This document shows positions 36,501-51,500 of a stretch of 64,000 nucleotides of DNA, piece after piece. The notes under the pieces were generated by a model. The model saw nothing but the letters and a program-made list of their open reading frames with translations, did not search any database and had not been told where the DNA came from. Source of the DNA: Gymnogyps californianus. Lineage: Eukaryota > Chordata > Aves > Accipitriformes > Cathartidae. Position 1 is the stretch's first letter. Each line of letters starts with the position of its first letter. Position numbers and translations under genes: made by a program. Location: positions 102,002,877 to 102,066,876 of the forward strand of contig NC_059472.1 in the NCBI RefSeq assembly GCF_018139145.2, in the 5' to 3' direction.

Positions 36501-39500
36501 ATACTATCACATGTATACATATCAAAAATAGTTTTTTTAAGAAAACCATTTTGAATTAGTGTGTGCATATCTGCATGTGCATACATGTATATAATGTGTG
36601 TGTACGCATATATATACACACACACCAATTTAATATAATTTTCATACAAAAATTTCTATTATGTTTATGTTCAGCTGACCACATGAAAGACTAGAGATCA
36701 TCTAAAAACATGTTACTCCTTTTTAGATGGATGGGCTTGCTCATATAATGCTACCAACTCAAATAAGTGTTACACTGGGAAGAGAACGTTACATATATGG
36801 CATTACAGGGAAACAATCATTGAGAATGGCTATTCATGTAAGGACTCTGAGCAACCCACACATTTGGTTTGAAATACACAGACAAAAAAGAATGGTTTTC
36901 ACTTCTTTCTTCAGAAATGTGTTAACCAGTAAAAGGTAAAAAAAAAAAAAATCCCTAAAATGGAGATGTAGCAACATGATGTGTACTTGTTTTGGTTGGT
37001 GTGAACCTATTTGCTGGTCCCCATGCATAAAGTTTTTGCTTCTATGAATGCTACATTATACTTTTCACACTTATTATTCAAATACAGACTGGAAAGTGGG
37101 ACAGACCCAGCAAACTGCCCAACTTCCTGTTGGCTACTCGGGACTTGCAAGAGGTGTATGATACTTCAGAGAATCAATCCTTGTATATCGGAAAAGTATA
37201 CGGTTCATTAAATAGTATTTTAATTGTCCTCTGAACATACCATGCTGCATATTTAGTTTCTAAAAAGGTGACTTTTATGTACTTGAGAATAATTTCAAAT
37301 AGAAACATGCCATTCTTAGCTTTTCTTTTCCCTTCAGTGTATATTAAATAATTAGCAATGTGCTAAATACAGAGGTCCGGCAGCACTTCCACAGGCTGCC
37401 ATGAAGACACAGGCTAGTTATCCATAGCTAAGAAATGGTATGACTATCTGATTTATTTCCTTTTCTTACCAGAAGTGCCCCCCATCAAAGGGGGCAACTG
37501 AACAACTGCAAGATTTACAGGTTTACACATATTTATAAAGCCTTAATGGACGGCAGCAGAACAGTCAAAAAACGTAACCTCCCTGAACCAGATGCTCTGT
37601 GCTGGTTTGATTTATACAGGTTTAAGAGCTGGCCTTTCTTATTGCTGTATTAATATAGTCTTGGGTGCTACGAACATCTCACTCATTACTCACATCACTT
37701 TATAACTAACCTTTTGAAGTTTTAAATATTTCAACACAATGTCACATTCCAAATTTATCAGCTCATGCAATGAGCCATGGCTTTGCCAGTTTGTTACAAT
37801 GACCTGTTTGTTAATCAATGTGCCCAGGAAAATTGAGAACAAATATTTGCATTCCCCTAGGGTAGAACTGGGGTCAAAAGAACCAAAACCCCATTTATAC
37901 ACACCATCATCACCCTATGATGTGAAAGAAAGGAATGTTCAGGGTTCAGTGATCAAAAGCAAATTAGAACAATAAGTTTTCTAAAGCTATTACAGCATAG
38001 GAAACATCTTATCTATTTCATAGAAACATGACTTTTTTTAAATAGGCATTTTTATACACTTTGACAAAAGATGCAGAGTCAAACTCACTGAGGTGTTTGG
38101 TCAGTATAAAACCATTTCAGCTATCCTACACAGTAACTAACCTGGATAATCTACATTTCCCTGGCTACTTTGCATTGCTAGATGGTACACTGGATAGTAC
38201 AAAACAGCCTTGAGCAAGAGACTACTAGCCTTTCTACTGGTGTGGACACGAAGCACCACTCAAACTGCTATTAACTGAGCATATTTCCAAGCTTACATAA
38301 ATAGGTCACAACACCACGGCAGTACACAAACTTCTCAGCCCACATAAAGCATAGATAAGCCGGAAACGAACTATGCCAGAACTAACAGTCATGTATTGAT
38401 TCAGGGAGCCTTCCAGACCGCAAAGCTCCTACAAAATTCCCAAAGTGTTTAAAGCCACTCTGTTCACCTCCAAGGTAAATCACCCTCCCTTTCAGCCATG
38501 GTAAGTGAAATGGAGTTCATATCCCCTGTGCACCTGGGGGTAAGTCTCACCCCATCTAGCTGAGCCCTGGAAAGAAAAATGTTTCACTCGGGATCTACCA
38601 TAGTTTTGGGGCATTGGACTAGGGGCCAGATCTTCAGCTGGGATAAATCAGACAATAGCAGGGCCTTATCTGCCCAGGCACTTAGCCTGTGCAGTGCTCC
38701 AAAATAGATCACACCTGTGTTGCTTCTGGATCCCAAGAACAGCTTCTTTCTTCTCTGAGCTGCATGATGCTATACCCTACACTGCTTACAACACACACAA
38801 TGACGGCATCAATAATGCAGATTTTGTTCAAGCAAAATAGATCCTGATACTCATTTCTGTCACTGACATAATACTGCCAATCCTGACCATTTTTGCCTCT
38901 CACGATTTGCGTATTTTCCCCAAATTCCTTCCTTAGACTCATTTAAACCAAAAGGAAGTCCCTGGCCTTTGTGGCTTATTAGAAGGGCCTGAACCTGTGA
39001 ACAGTGACAGCTGAAGAACAAAAAGCAACCCCCCAAAAATAATGGTTTTTTCATCATTTTTAATCAAAGGTAAAAGTTGTTAATGTTTCCAGTAAGTCAA
39101 TTTAGTATGCAGCAACAAGTTTTTAATGAGACTAACATGCCTCATTAAAAGCTTCAGTACTGGCATCTATTCCCTCCCTCCCAGCCTCCTCACAGACCAG
39201 AAAGAGTAGTTATCCTACAGAACAAGGCAGACATGTTAATCAAGGAAGAGACCAACTTTCAAGTTTCATATCAAACTCAATACAGACCATGAAATTCTCC
39301 AGTGGCATGAACCAAAGCCTCTACAAGTCTTTCTGTTCCGCCAAAATCCACTAAATCCATCTGTAAGCAAGCTGTTAATTCAAATACTCAAAATTGCACA
39401 ATTCAGGTATACAGAACTACATAAAGAGAAATTTTATGAATACTTAGGCCGAATCAGAAAAAAGGACACAGCTTATGTTTTAACTGGATGTCTGGTCAGT

Positions 39501-42500
39501 TCTTCTCTGATTCCTCCTGGTATTAGATTATGAACACTCAGGAAGAGTATCTGTTTTGTATGTTTTGTTGTGCTAATTATGTTACCAGGATACTAAATAC
39601 CAAACAATGACATATAAAATTTAACTATTAAAGATGTTGCTCAGGAGATTAAACATGTGTATCACATTTTTTTTAATCTTTGCATTTTGATAGTCTTATT
39701 CCCTAAACTACACCTACAGTAGAATTCCTAATTAATTCAGCATCAAAAAATGAGAAATTCCTTAGTCTGTGACACCAGCAGTAGAAGAAATCAAACTGGT
39801 CAGATATGGAGTAGCAAGAGGGTTTACTTTTGCGTATTGGCACAGGAATATGAAGTGGACTTTTATACACAATTCGTTCCAGACATACAAGTATTTTGTG
39901 TACATTGATTTTGGGTAGCACAAATCATGTTTGTTTCTTTCTAATTCTTAGGAAAGAACTAGGAAAGAATATCCTGTGAAGATAGATTTTGACATCAAAT
40001 GGCTGTAATTTGCACATGCTGGGATCATTTCTGATATATATTCAGGCACTCTCTTACCCTCACAAAACTCTCTCTTGTACAGAGAAAATATCAATGAACC
40101 ATTTCTAATTGACAGTTAAAAGTTAAAGTGAATCAAGAGTCCACTCATTGGAAAATGACAATTTTTTTCTTATGATTAGACATGTACATTATTTGTCAGA
40201 TATGATAAATGCTAGGTTTGAAATAAACAATAATTATAAATACTGGGATTTTTCATGTGAATGTACTTGGAAAAAATATGCAAGTATGTTAGGGACAAGG
40301 TATATCCAGCATAAATATACCAAAATAATTTGTGAAATCAAGACAACATTATAAACTTCCAAAATTCAATTTTTACAAATTAATCCAATCATGTCACTGC
40401 TGACAGATGAGTGGTGACTCCACTGTCTAGCAACAAAGATGCACTTAAAGGATGTAGAAAAAACAATTGCCATAAATGATACTAAAAGAATTGAATTTTA
40501 AAATATGGAGGACCAGAGGGCAACAGAGAAATGGCAGATCCTCAGAATACTTTTATAGCAACATCTCAGATGCTTTTTTGGAAAATTCTGATGGTAAGTT
40601 CAGATCTACCAAGTCTCAAACATTGTATTTTCCACCTCCCTTCCCCCTGTCATGGTGCCCGACTCTTCTGTCAGCACTGGACAACTAAGGAACCTTTTCT
40701 GGCCCAGGATCTCACCAAGAATGCAGTGGCCAACTGACCTAGGCTGTGATCTGCCAATTAACTATGTCCGGCCCACAAGACCCCACAGCAGGAGTGGTAC
40801 TAAGCTGATGTGGTGCAGCTGGAGACCACCAGCAGAAGGCACGTTCTGCCAGTCACAGTTTCATTCTGCAGTCACACTTCATCACAGGAACAGACACACT
40901 CTGTGAAGTTCCCTAGCAAGCAAATGTGCTCTACTCCATGTCCTAGCACATGTCTGTGTCATCCAGCATGTGACCAATGTGAGGACTGACAGGCACTGGA
41001 TCGGAAAAAGAAATTAAAAGTTTCAAAATGTTCAAACACTCGTTCAAATCCTTGTAATTATCAAGTGTTTTCACTAGAGAGAGATGTTCTAGGGTTGCAT
41101 GCAGATACAAATATTCCGGTCATACATGTATGAAAGCTTTGAGGAATCTTTATTAATCCTCTGAAGAATCATTAGTAAAAATATTGATTATTCCATTCTA
41201 CAAATACTCCTCCAAATATGACCACACCTAAACCACGTGATAAAAGAAGAAGCTGCAATTGAAATAGAGTTATAGAACAATAAAATAAGTTTATGTAAAA
41301 CAGTGGAAAGAAGTGATGAATCACTGGAAAAATGTAACCAGGACACAACTACTACATGTGAGGCAGCAGAACTGCAGAAGGGTAGCCAGGCTGAATATGG
41401 GAAGAACCTGGAGCTGGAAAGGTAGGACAAGACCTGGTGGGTGGCAGGCAGAGAGTCCCTAGTGCATCCCTCGCACCAGGGCCCCTGACACACATCACTG
41501 AATCTGACAGTCCAAGAGCCATACACAGCCACTTGTAATGCTAAATGACAGCACTCTGGAATGAACCCACCACTCAAAGAACTGGGTAAAGTGACCCTTC
41601 CTCAACCAGTCACAACCTTGGCCTACAACCAACCAGCTCTTACAACGTCTGTTTTCATACTTACTGCCCTACAGCAGTTCCCAGATGATGGGTACTAATG
41701 TTAAAAACACACAGTAAGTAGGCAAATGTTATAAAATTGTGGACCAGGATGTTTTTATTGCTTAAACATCATAGAAAACAGTGGTAAACCTAAGGAAAGG
41801 AGTCTACATCATCCTTATATCTCTATAGTATAGAGCTAACTCTTGATGTGCCTTCTGTAGAGTAAGACATATAAGTAGAGTTTTCTTAAATAACTTTATA
41901 AAAGCTTTTCTAGAATATGTCAGTAAAAAAATCCAAATGGAACACAAATGACAACGAATGCTGAGCAGCACAAAAAATACTTGTGTCAGAGCTTGCCACA
42001 CAATCACCTTGTCCTAGAAGCCCAGGAGAAAAAGTGAAGGGCAGACAAAAAACCTCAATGTTTTTACTACCTAAGAAAAGCTGTCTGCTATCAACCAAGG
42101 GCAAATCTATATGGTCAGTAAAGCAGATTAATGCAGGCCTACTATGAACTTTTGATAATGGATACTGTTTCATACAGACACTATAATCTTCCTTTTTTCT
42201 TTCGGTTGCAAGAGACTGGTTCTTCAATATCAAAATACATCTGCTTTTCTTAGGTGCTTGCAATTCTTTGCTTTTACAATGACACATTGCAAAGTCTGTT
42301 TACTCCAGTGTGTTCAAAAAACTGTTGGTCATAAGAAGTCAAAGAAGAAAGGAGGTTTCAGCTGAACACATTTTTGTGAAACAAAGAGAATTTAAAACAA
42401 ATAGTTGCCTACAGGATTTGCAAATACAAAAACTCAGTTAATTCTTCAGCAGCTTACCCAGCCCCAATGACAAGTAAAATTCAACTTTTTGAGTGCACAG

Positions 42501-45500
42501 GGAGAGACCATCTAGATCAGAGATAGTGCCTAAAGAAATTTAAATGTCCATATGTTACATATTATAATTGGAAAATAACGTTCAGTACCCTTTAGAAACA
42601 ATTAAGCTTATAATAAACAAATGGTAACTCTGTTGGTCCATACTTCCGCAAGAGATTAATTGTTAGATTCCTCAAGCACATAATTTAAAATGTATTTGTA
42701 CTTGCAGATCACCTTCAGTACAAAAGGGATCTCTCTTGCAAAACAAGAAGCTCAGTTGCCAAAAGAAGTGATGGATGGAAACATACCTGAGGAATAGTTT
42801 GTATCAAAGTTTTAGCTTGGGTCAGGATGAAATCTTTTTATTACTTTCCCTACCAGTAACATAACTGTAAAAAGTTCTGAGACATATTATTACAGCATGA
42901 GGGCTCTGCCAGAGGATTTAAAATAGCCAAGAGCCTGGCTGCCATCTGCTGAGACTGACACACAATTTTCCCATGCTTCTGGGACAAGGGTCTTCTTTCA
43001 CCCTTACTGCTGTCCCTGGTTGAAAGAGGGAGAAGGCATAAATCTGAACTTACTCCCTTCCCCTCCTCTCTCCCCCAAAAGTCTAAACTAAGATGGGATG
43101 TGACAATTCTAGGGGACCAGCTTGTGGCACAGGCCATCAAATGGGAATTGAAAAATCAGGCTTTTCCTAGGAAACTTGCTCCAGCCTTCCATACAGAACA
43201 ACTACCACAATGCTACAGTGCAAGAGACAAGTCATCACTTATCTGCTGGGACAAATGGCAAAACAGAAGGGAAAGAGTATTGCCATGTCAGGAGAATTCT
43301 TGAGCCAGATACAAATTTGCTCATACAGGCTGTCTCTCTCTCTTCACCACTGCTGCTCGCTGCCTTTAGCTCTGATTTGATCTCTTCTTTCTCCCTCTTC
43401 ATAACCCGCAGCTCACCCTTCTGACCATCATGCACACTCCTAGTCAAGGGAATTTGCGGCACTGTGAAAATCAGCTGAGTGGCACACCGATCTGGTGTTA
43501 CAGCAGCATGAGAACTAAGGGGCTTTTCCTAAACTGCTGCGCTGCTGCTATTGCTAAGAAGAGCAAAGTACAAATAGGCAAGGAAGTGCCCAATACACGT
43601 AACAGCGGATGAAGTGAGAAGAGACAGAGATGTGGCTCTAAAATCCCACCAGCTCTAGCAGCATGCAGCAGGGGATAACTAGCAGCGTGCAGCAGGGGAT
43701 AACTTGTGAGGATGTGCTTGATAATTGCTCAAATGTTACTGCATCAAGATTATCTCAGAAGCCAGGGAACTGAAATTGGATGTTAATGTGAAACTAAACA
43801 AATTGCAGACTGACATTCTGAAGTGAAAAGGATCTTGCAGGCCTCTCCCATTACAAACTCCTTCCTTTCTTCCGCACAGTTATCAATTTTCTCTTGAACT
43901 ATTCCCTTTATCACATGCATAAGTACAACAATCTGAGGATGATTTCCAAAAGCAAAAATGGTATCAAGGCATCTAACTATCCTTGAAATCCAGTGACTGT
44001 TAAAGTACCACAACTACCACTGGTATTTTTGCATAACCAACAGCATCCCATCTCCTTCCTGGCCCTGGCCATGTCTCAAAGTCTACTGAAGTCAATGATC
44101 ACTGAACTACAGACATCACATGAACTGACACTACTGGAACTCCTGCTGCTTAGAAATATTTAATAAATGTTCAGTATCATTTTCATGCACTTCTGTCATA
44201 AATTATATCATCCTGCAATAAGATGTCAGAGTGGCCCTCCCTTGTTCATCATCCTATACTGACACTCGTCTATACACAATACTTCACCCAGAAGAACAGG
44301 GCTATAAGTTCAAGTCCATATCTGGGGTAGATTGGTGAAAAAAAATAGCTGTTTTCCAACAGCTGAGGATTTGGCCCATTTATTTCAGTCGTTTGGAAGC
44401 CTTAGACTGGTAAACAGCTAGATTTTAAGAAACTAGACACTGGATTAAAGAAATCTATCATTGATATCAGAAATATTAACAGATAATGAGATTATTTCAT
44501 TGCAGACCACCTTGAAACCTGATTTGTATCAGTAGTAGCATGACTAAGGGCTTTTTAAATAATATTTTTTAAAAGACCCAACTCTGATTGATGGTTGGGC
44601 CTCACAGACCAAGACTACAGTTATTTTGCAAGATTTTAAGAGCATTATTATTACTGTTATACTTCAACTATTTTTAAAACAATGCTTATTTTTCAAAGAA
44701 AAGCCCTCAAAATTAAACTGCTATGTGCAGTTGTTACACTAGAAAAAGTAGAAATACCAGCTTTCTTGCGTTGCTCTGCTTATGCGCTTTTGGATACTGA
44801 CACTACTGATGGGGGACATGTAATACATTCTTTCCATCTCATCCATCTTTCACCAAAGACAGCCTGTGGCAAAATCAGCTACTGATTAATAAGGTATTTG
44901 GTGGTATAGACTCTCATCTATAAATCTGTTTAGACAAAAAAAAATGTATCCTCCCAAACTATTCCAACACTGACCCATCTTACAGACAATCACATCTATT
45001 TGCATGTTCCACTTCTCACATTAAACAGATGGATAGTGCTTAATGAATTACACAACATTACATAGTTGGTTCATTGCTGTGTTGTAACAACACATCTACA
45101 TTAAGACCTTGACCAAACCTTCCCCAGAGCTCCTGTTGTCAGTTGTAGAGGACACACAGAGAACACAGGCGCTTACTAGCTGTAAACCCTTGTTAGCTCC
45201 AAATGTGTCAGGCAAGGCAAGGTGTACCTTACAGGCCAACAGGACCATGGTATTTGAGAAGCTCCAGCTAAAACTGAGCTAGGGCATAACAGAGAGAAAT
45301 AATGCTGCTCTTGTCAGGGACAGAACCCGTTCCCAAATGGTAAATCTCAGCACCTTACAAGAACAGACACTAAAGGATTTCATTAGATGAGTTCTCAGAA
45401 TCCATGAGATGGAGAACTTTCCTTAATTTTTTTTTTCTTCCCCCCCTGCCCCAGAACACCCTCCTTACAAAATCAGATTCACAGATTTCACTAAATATAA

Positions 45501-48500
45501 ACCTATTTCTGATGGACTACTTATTCCGTCTTGTCACTCCACGAGAAAAGTGAGAAGAGATTTTAGTAAGAAATTAATGCTTTATACTTCCCATTTATTC
45601 TTCTTTCTGAATGTAGGTCACCGTATTTATACCATATCTTGAACATGAATTTTTTCTTGTTTAATTCTAGTTTGACACACATTTTCAGTTATACGCAAAT
45701 TTAAAGTAATTGAGATGCTGCCTTCAAAGAACAACATTAAAGTACTCCCAAAAGCAGATGTCAAACATTTGGCAGTTTAACTAACACAAAAGATAACCTA
45801 CAGCTGCATACAAATACACAATGTGCAGCTGCTGCCTAAAGTTTTCTTCCTTTTGCCTCCCTGCTCACTAACTAGAATCAGAAATAGATATTTGTAATTG
45901 TTTTACTGAAGAAAAACCTGCACCGAGAAACACACATCAGGTAGGAAATGCCAAATTAAATGTGCTTCATACAAGCAGAATCGATACCCTTGTACCTAAG
46001 CATGATGATATCCTTAATCACTGAACACGAATTTCTCAAACACTGTTTCTGTGCTACCTTTTTAAAGCTTTCAGATCCTTGATATATGGCACTATGCAGG
46101 TACAGAAAAACTGTCATCACCACCAGACCAGCATCAACATGCTTCCAAAACTTGGTCTAGACCAAGCCAGCTCTAATAGCTCCAAGACCATCTGCTTCCA
46201 TGGGCAACAAAAAATCCTGCACCAATTCTGAATGCATTACCAGCATTGAGGAGTACTGTGGCACAAGGCCATTTATTGCTGTGACTGCTCACCCTCGAGG
46301 CCATGGTCAGAGCAAGGCCAGCTGCCACGTGAGAAAGGTGGGAGGCAATGCCCAGGAGCACGCTTGAAGAACAGTCTTTGCTGTCTCCAGGCTCCGGGTA
46401 ACAGCAGTACTACTGAGGTCATGAGAATGAGCTGGTGTCCAGAGCATTAATGTGGGAGCCTTGACAAATTATACTGTGTTCTAAAAACATTTCGCGGTTT
46501 GGGGGAGGAGAAGAAGGAAAGGAAGGGAAGGAAGAAGGGAAGCAAGGGAAGGAAGGAAAGAAAAAAGAGGTGGAGCTAATGAAGGAAAGCAGGTTAATAC
46601 TTCAGCACCAGCACAAAGAGAGCAGGAATTGCCCTGACAAAGATCAGTCTGAAAATACACCCTAATGTTAGCCTGGAGTTGTCTATGAGGCCATCAGTGA
46701 GCTTTTTACTCAACACCTAGCACACTGGTCCTTGATCTGCGAGGAGTCCACAAAGCTGCTGTGAGCCAAATAATCAACCAAATAATGTTATTCATTTCTT
46801 TCCTCCTGCCCCGACCCCAGCCCACCAGAACACTAGAAACTCAGATCTGACCCACAAATTTCTCTGTACATGCATAACTCCATGGTAACCTTCCTACTGA
46901 AGTCACTGAGACGATTCACAAATTACACCTTGCAGGACTGAGTCATAAAATTCTTTCTTTGTCAGTGTTGTCATTCACACATACACTGATTTTTTTTTTC
47001 TTCTTCTAATGAAACAAACAGGGAGAATTTTATTTCTGAAATTCAATCTAAAATAATGCCAAAATACCTTTGTGGGCTAGCATTAAAGACTGCTACAAGG
47101 CTTCATGGAAAAATATGATTTTTTGTTTGCTGATGCAAATCCGGCAGAATCAAAGGGAATACTGCTGCCCCTCCTGGTCCTAAAACACATCTAGGTTTTT
47201 GATTTCTGAGTGAATGCCTGAAAAAAAGTAAAAACAGAACTTGCTTCCTCACATTGTTTTAACATAAATATATTTAGGCATTAAAACTTCTGTTACTAGC
47301 CCCCTGAAAGTTCATTCCTAGGACTAAATGATTAGGGCATGAAAACAATTGTGCTATTCATAAGCCCAGATAAAAATCTGTAGACTATCACTAGGTTTCA
47401 TCTCATTTTTATGACTCCTCTCCCCAAATAAATCAATCACATGAAGTTAAACTCAACATGGGGAGTTAAGCTGTCCACAGAGACTGTGGAGATTGCAAAC
47501 ATAAGTCAAATAGGAAGAAAGAAAGCTGAGATAATGGATGGTTTATACTGGTTTACTTCAAAGCCCTGAGAGACAGCTGAAAGTGTTAAGATAATATACA
47601 ATTAGCACTGATTCCAGAAGAAATAATAGAAGCCTCTCTTACCAAACATGCAACTGTAAGTAAAAAACTGCACAGAACTTCTATTATATCGAGACTCTTC
47701 TAAGGATTTGCAGCAAAATAATCAGCCTTAAAACTAGCCTTAAAGTAGCAAGCCTGTGGTTGTCCTGATAACTGGTAGTATCAGGAGATTTGGTTAAGAG
47801 TCTTCCATGAAGACAACTACCTTCTCAGCAAAGGGCACATGGAATTAGTCACACCACACACTATTAATGGGAGTCACACATAATAGTGAATGCAAACCAC
47901 TGCATTTTCAGAAATAATTAGAAGCAATTTCCTCAAGTTCTTTTTCATGTCCTGGATATGTAAGAATAATTTTCTTTTTCACCCAGATACTGTTTTAGCA
48001 TAAAATATGATGCTATCCACACATTCAGGTATTCAGAAAAAATAGCAAAGACTGGTCATACATCCAAAGGTGGGGTTTTTGGTTCAGAACTATGTTTTAT
48101 GTGTTGAAGGCTCAGGTAAGTGCAATACTGCTACTGTACAAACATTTTACCTCCCCCCCGAAATTATAATCTCTTACTTAGATCACAATTAAAAGTGAGA
48201 TGAATTACTTGATTCTCTGTCTGTGTACCCTGTAACTAGTTTCAGCAAGATTCACAAAACTTGATCAGAGGAGACTCAGGACTGGAATAAGAAAATGCTG
48301 GAGGTCAAAAATGGAATTTATGAATAAAAGATATGGGAAAGCTTAGATAGTGCATATGTGAAGGTGTGTTGCTCAGTTTTATATACACATCAGCAACAGA
48401 GTATAACCCTGCTGCCTCATCAGTGTTTAATTAACTTTTCCTGTTTTTTAAAATTGTTCTTTTTCCGTTGTAAAAAAGACCCAAACAACACGGAGACTTG

Positions 48501-51500
48501 AATGGCTACACAAAACCAACAAAACTATCTCTACAATGTCCTGGTCGATTGCATAAATAAACAAACTGGGAAAAAATCCAACTTAGAGTAAATTTATATG
48601 GTACTTGTAGTAGTATATCAAATCTCCGACTTGAATTTGATCTTCCTGTTGATTGTGCTCATTTGAAAGAAAAAAATACAGGTTACAAAGTTACAATCAA
48701 TTATAAACTGCAGGTGTCGTATTTCATAGCCTCTGGATAAGAAGTATCCAAGTATCACAGTAAATGTCATTAGGGCACTAAGGCCTCAATTTTGAGCGTC
48801 TTCTAGTACGAGGTGTCCTACTGTCTGAAGACACCTGCTACACAAACTATTAAATTGCTGGAAACGTGGCATGAGAGCACAAGGTAAAAGAAACTGAAAA
48901 ACAAGTGAGCTGATGCTTCTTGTCAGGCAGCAGCTGTAATTCAAATGTTTGTTGGGAATCATTGCTATCTCCATACACATTAAAACAATAAAAATAATGC
49001 AGAGTCATGCATCTCACAAAAATCCACATACAGAGTTTTTTGAAGCCTGCAGTTATCTCCTCAGGCTATAGCATAACACTGTTCAAGAGAAACAGGCGAG
49101 CCTGGAGAATTATGGACTAGAACTAGTTAGAAGTTTACAACTGACACTGGCAGTGACTGGGAAAAGCATTTCAACTAAGTGAGATTTTTTCAAACAAAAA
49201 TGTCCCTTCTCCAGAGAAAATACCAAGTTTTGAAGAAAATTTGCTGGTCCAAAACTCCCCAAATTCTCACTCCCACCATCTTTTTCTGCACGGAAAAAAG
49301 CTCCCTTAGGTTTATGACCAGATACAATGAAGACAACAGGAGATTTTCTTTACTTAAAGTTTTTAACTGGATGTGGCAATTCAGAAAGCTGAACGGAAGA
49401 CAATCAGTGCATCATACTCAGAGCAATCAGAGTAATAATCACTGAAATAATATGTTCAGAATGGTAGATAATTGTATTATCATTAAACATAATAAATACA
49501 TATTAAAAAAGCACGCATAAATTCAAGCATGTCACTAACATTAACTGCAGGTTTACTTCTTAAATATTTCAGACATCCTACCTCGTTATTGACTTCGGCA
49601 GGTTTTTTCTTTGTTTCTCCAATGTCCAAATAGCTGTGGAAGGAAAATAGTTTTGATTATTTACAGAAGCATCTAACTTACACAATACAAATATTTCTAC
49701 ACTTTTTTCATACATGAAGCTTTTAAAATTTATCATGCCTCAAAATAACATAAAAAGTAACTAATTCAAGATTTTAATAAATGAGTGTTAATATAAATCT
49801 GCAGGCTAGCCCTCTGGGCTAATACAAAAGACGGGCGAGCCAACCATCTACCTTCAAGTCACTGGTGATTAGAACAGACCATCAATAACATCCTTGTCAG
49901 AAAGAAGCTCACATACTACTGTGAGCTGGATCAATAAATTTCAGCACATTATCAACTTACCAGAGTTTTCAAAGTCACCATCTTGCCTCTTATTTTCTCA
50001 CAGTAAGTCTCTGATAGATTTAAAGCCTTCCTCCATGACCAAGTTTAACCCAGGGCATCAGGTAAAGTTTAAAAGGATCTACACCAGTTGTGTTTCAACA
50101 GGATGTGGACACATCTGAACACTGTATATCCTGGTTTCTCGTGCTTGTGATGAACCAATAGCATCTTCACAATTATTTTATGAATAGACAAAAATACAAG
50201 CCTCAACTGGACAAGAAAACAAAATACATCTATTTGAACAATACTGCTCTCCATCAGAGTACATATTCCCACAAAAACATTGCATTAACACAAAAGTGTT
50301 AGTTAAAACACACAGTGATGGATTAGCTGTACGTTGCCTTTCCAAAGAAAGAGAATTAAATAAGCCTTCAAGCATGAGTAACCCATAGACTGACAAAGAG
50401 GCAACTGTCCAGGTACCCAGACTGCACTAACTCCTTTCCCTTGTCAGCACTCCGAGAGCCATGAGAGCGGTTCTTCTCATGAATGCAGCTCTCAGTAGCT
50501 GCCGGTACTGCAAGATGTTTCTAGTTCTCAGCGCTGTAGGAAGAGATTCCTTCGTGGGCAGTTATAACTCAGTACAGCCGCACATTTCAGCACCTTCTGC
50601 CAAGAGCTAAACATGAGAACAATAATGGCTGGAGCATCTATTCTGTGCTGGGAGCATCTAACCCAACATGACGTGACAGGCATTTGTTACAGGTTCTCCC
50701 TATTCCCACTTTCAGTGGGAAACTACATGTGCTTTGCCAGGCTTTTAAGACTAGAAGACCCTATCTGAGAATGTCAGGTATACCTGATGGCAAGCATCAG
50801 TGCAGGCTCACCAAAAGACCTCAGAGCTCGCAACGCATCTGCAACCCTCCAGTAATGTTGTGCTCTGTAGTTAATGACTGGGATAAGATTTGTTTGCCAG
50901 AGGAAACTTTCCTGCCTGGCCAAAGTTGAGAGTTCATGGCACCTGAATGAAGGTGTAGAAGCAAGAAAGAAAAGAAAAAGAGAAAGAAAAAGCATCGTTT
51001 ATGCTTTGAAGGAACGGCAATCATTTATCAAGATACCACAGAATGGTCACAAGGATTTCAAGGCTTCAGTGTGCAGGGACAGTAAGACACAGCAAGGCTT
51101 CCAGGCAATGCTTGAAAGTGCAGGCCAATGCTTTGGAAAAGGTAAATGTAGCAATGTAGGACAATGTTTGAAAACAAAGTGTCTAAGCCTTATGTTTAAA
51201 AACAAACAAAAACAACTGTTGCAAGCTTCTCCATATAAAAAGGAACGAGTTCTCTTGAGACCAAAAAAAAAAGAAGTCTTAAAGCCTACAAGACTGAAAA
51301 GAAATAAATGCCTCAGACAAAATAGTTCCAACAGCCTATAACAACAGCTGCTGACTGTGGTTCTTGTTTTCTGGACATCTGTGAATTACTTCGAGGAGAA
51401 CTGAGAAAAGTGACAAAGAAAAGCAAATATATAGCCAAAGGCTTAAATTCACTGTGCAGAGGTCTGGGCATTCAGCTGTCAAATTTCAGGGATCTACAAA

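Larger units (their letters stand above)
30940..49581 (-). other. DCDC2: DCDC2 intron 2 (18.6 kb)
   Basis: Largest complete intron, with GTAGGA donor and CTTGCAG acceptor. It contains a 21-base A run, an 18-base perfect palindrome, a TG/CA-rich hairpin region, a duplicated 24-base unit, a purine (GGAA) tract and several fragments that look like ancient amniote repeats (35465-35560, 38620-38665, about 46875-46945). No coding exon was recognised in it. Confidence 0.85.

Noticed and set aside
50874..51341. 155-codon Lys/Arg-rich plus-strand frame in intron 1
   Set aside because: A-rich composition explains the Lys content, and there is no recognisable domain.
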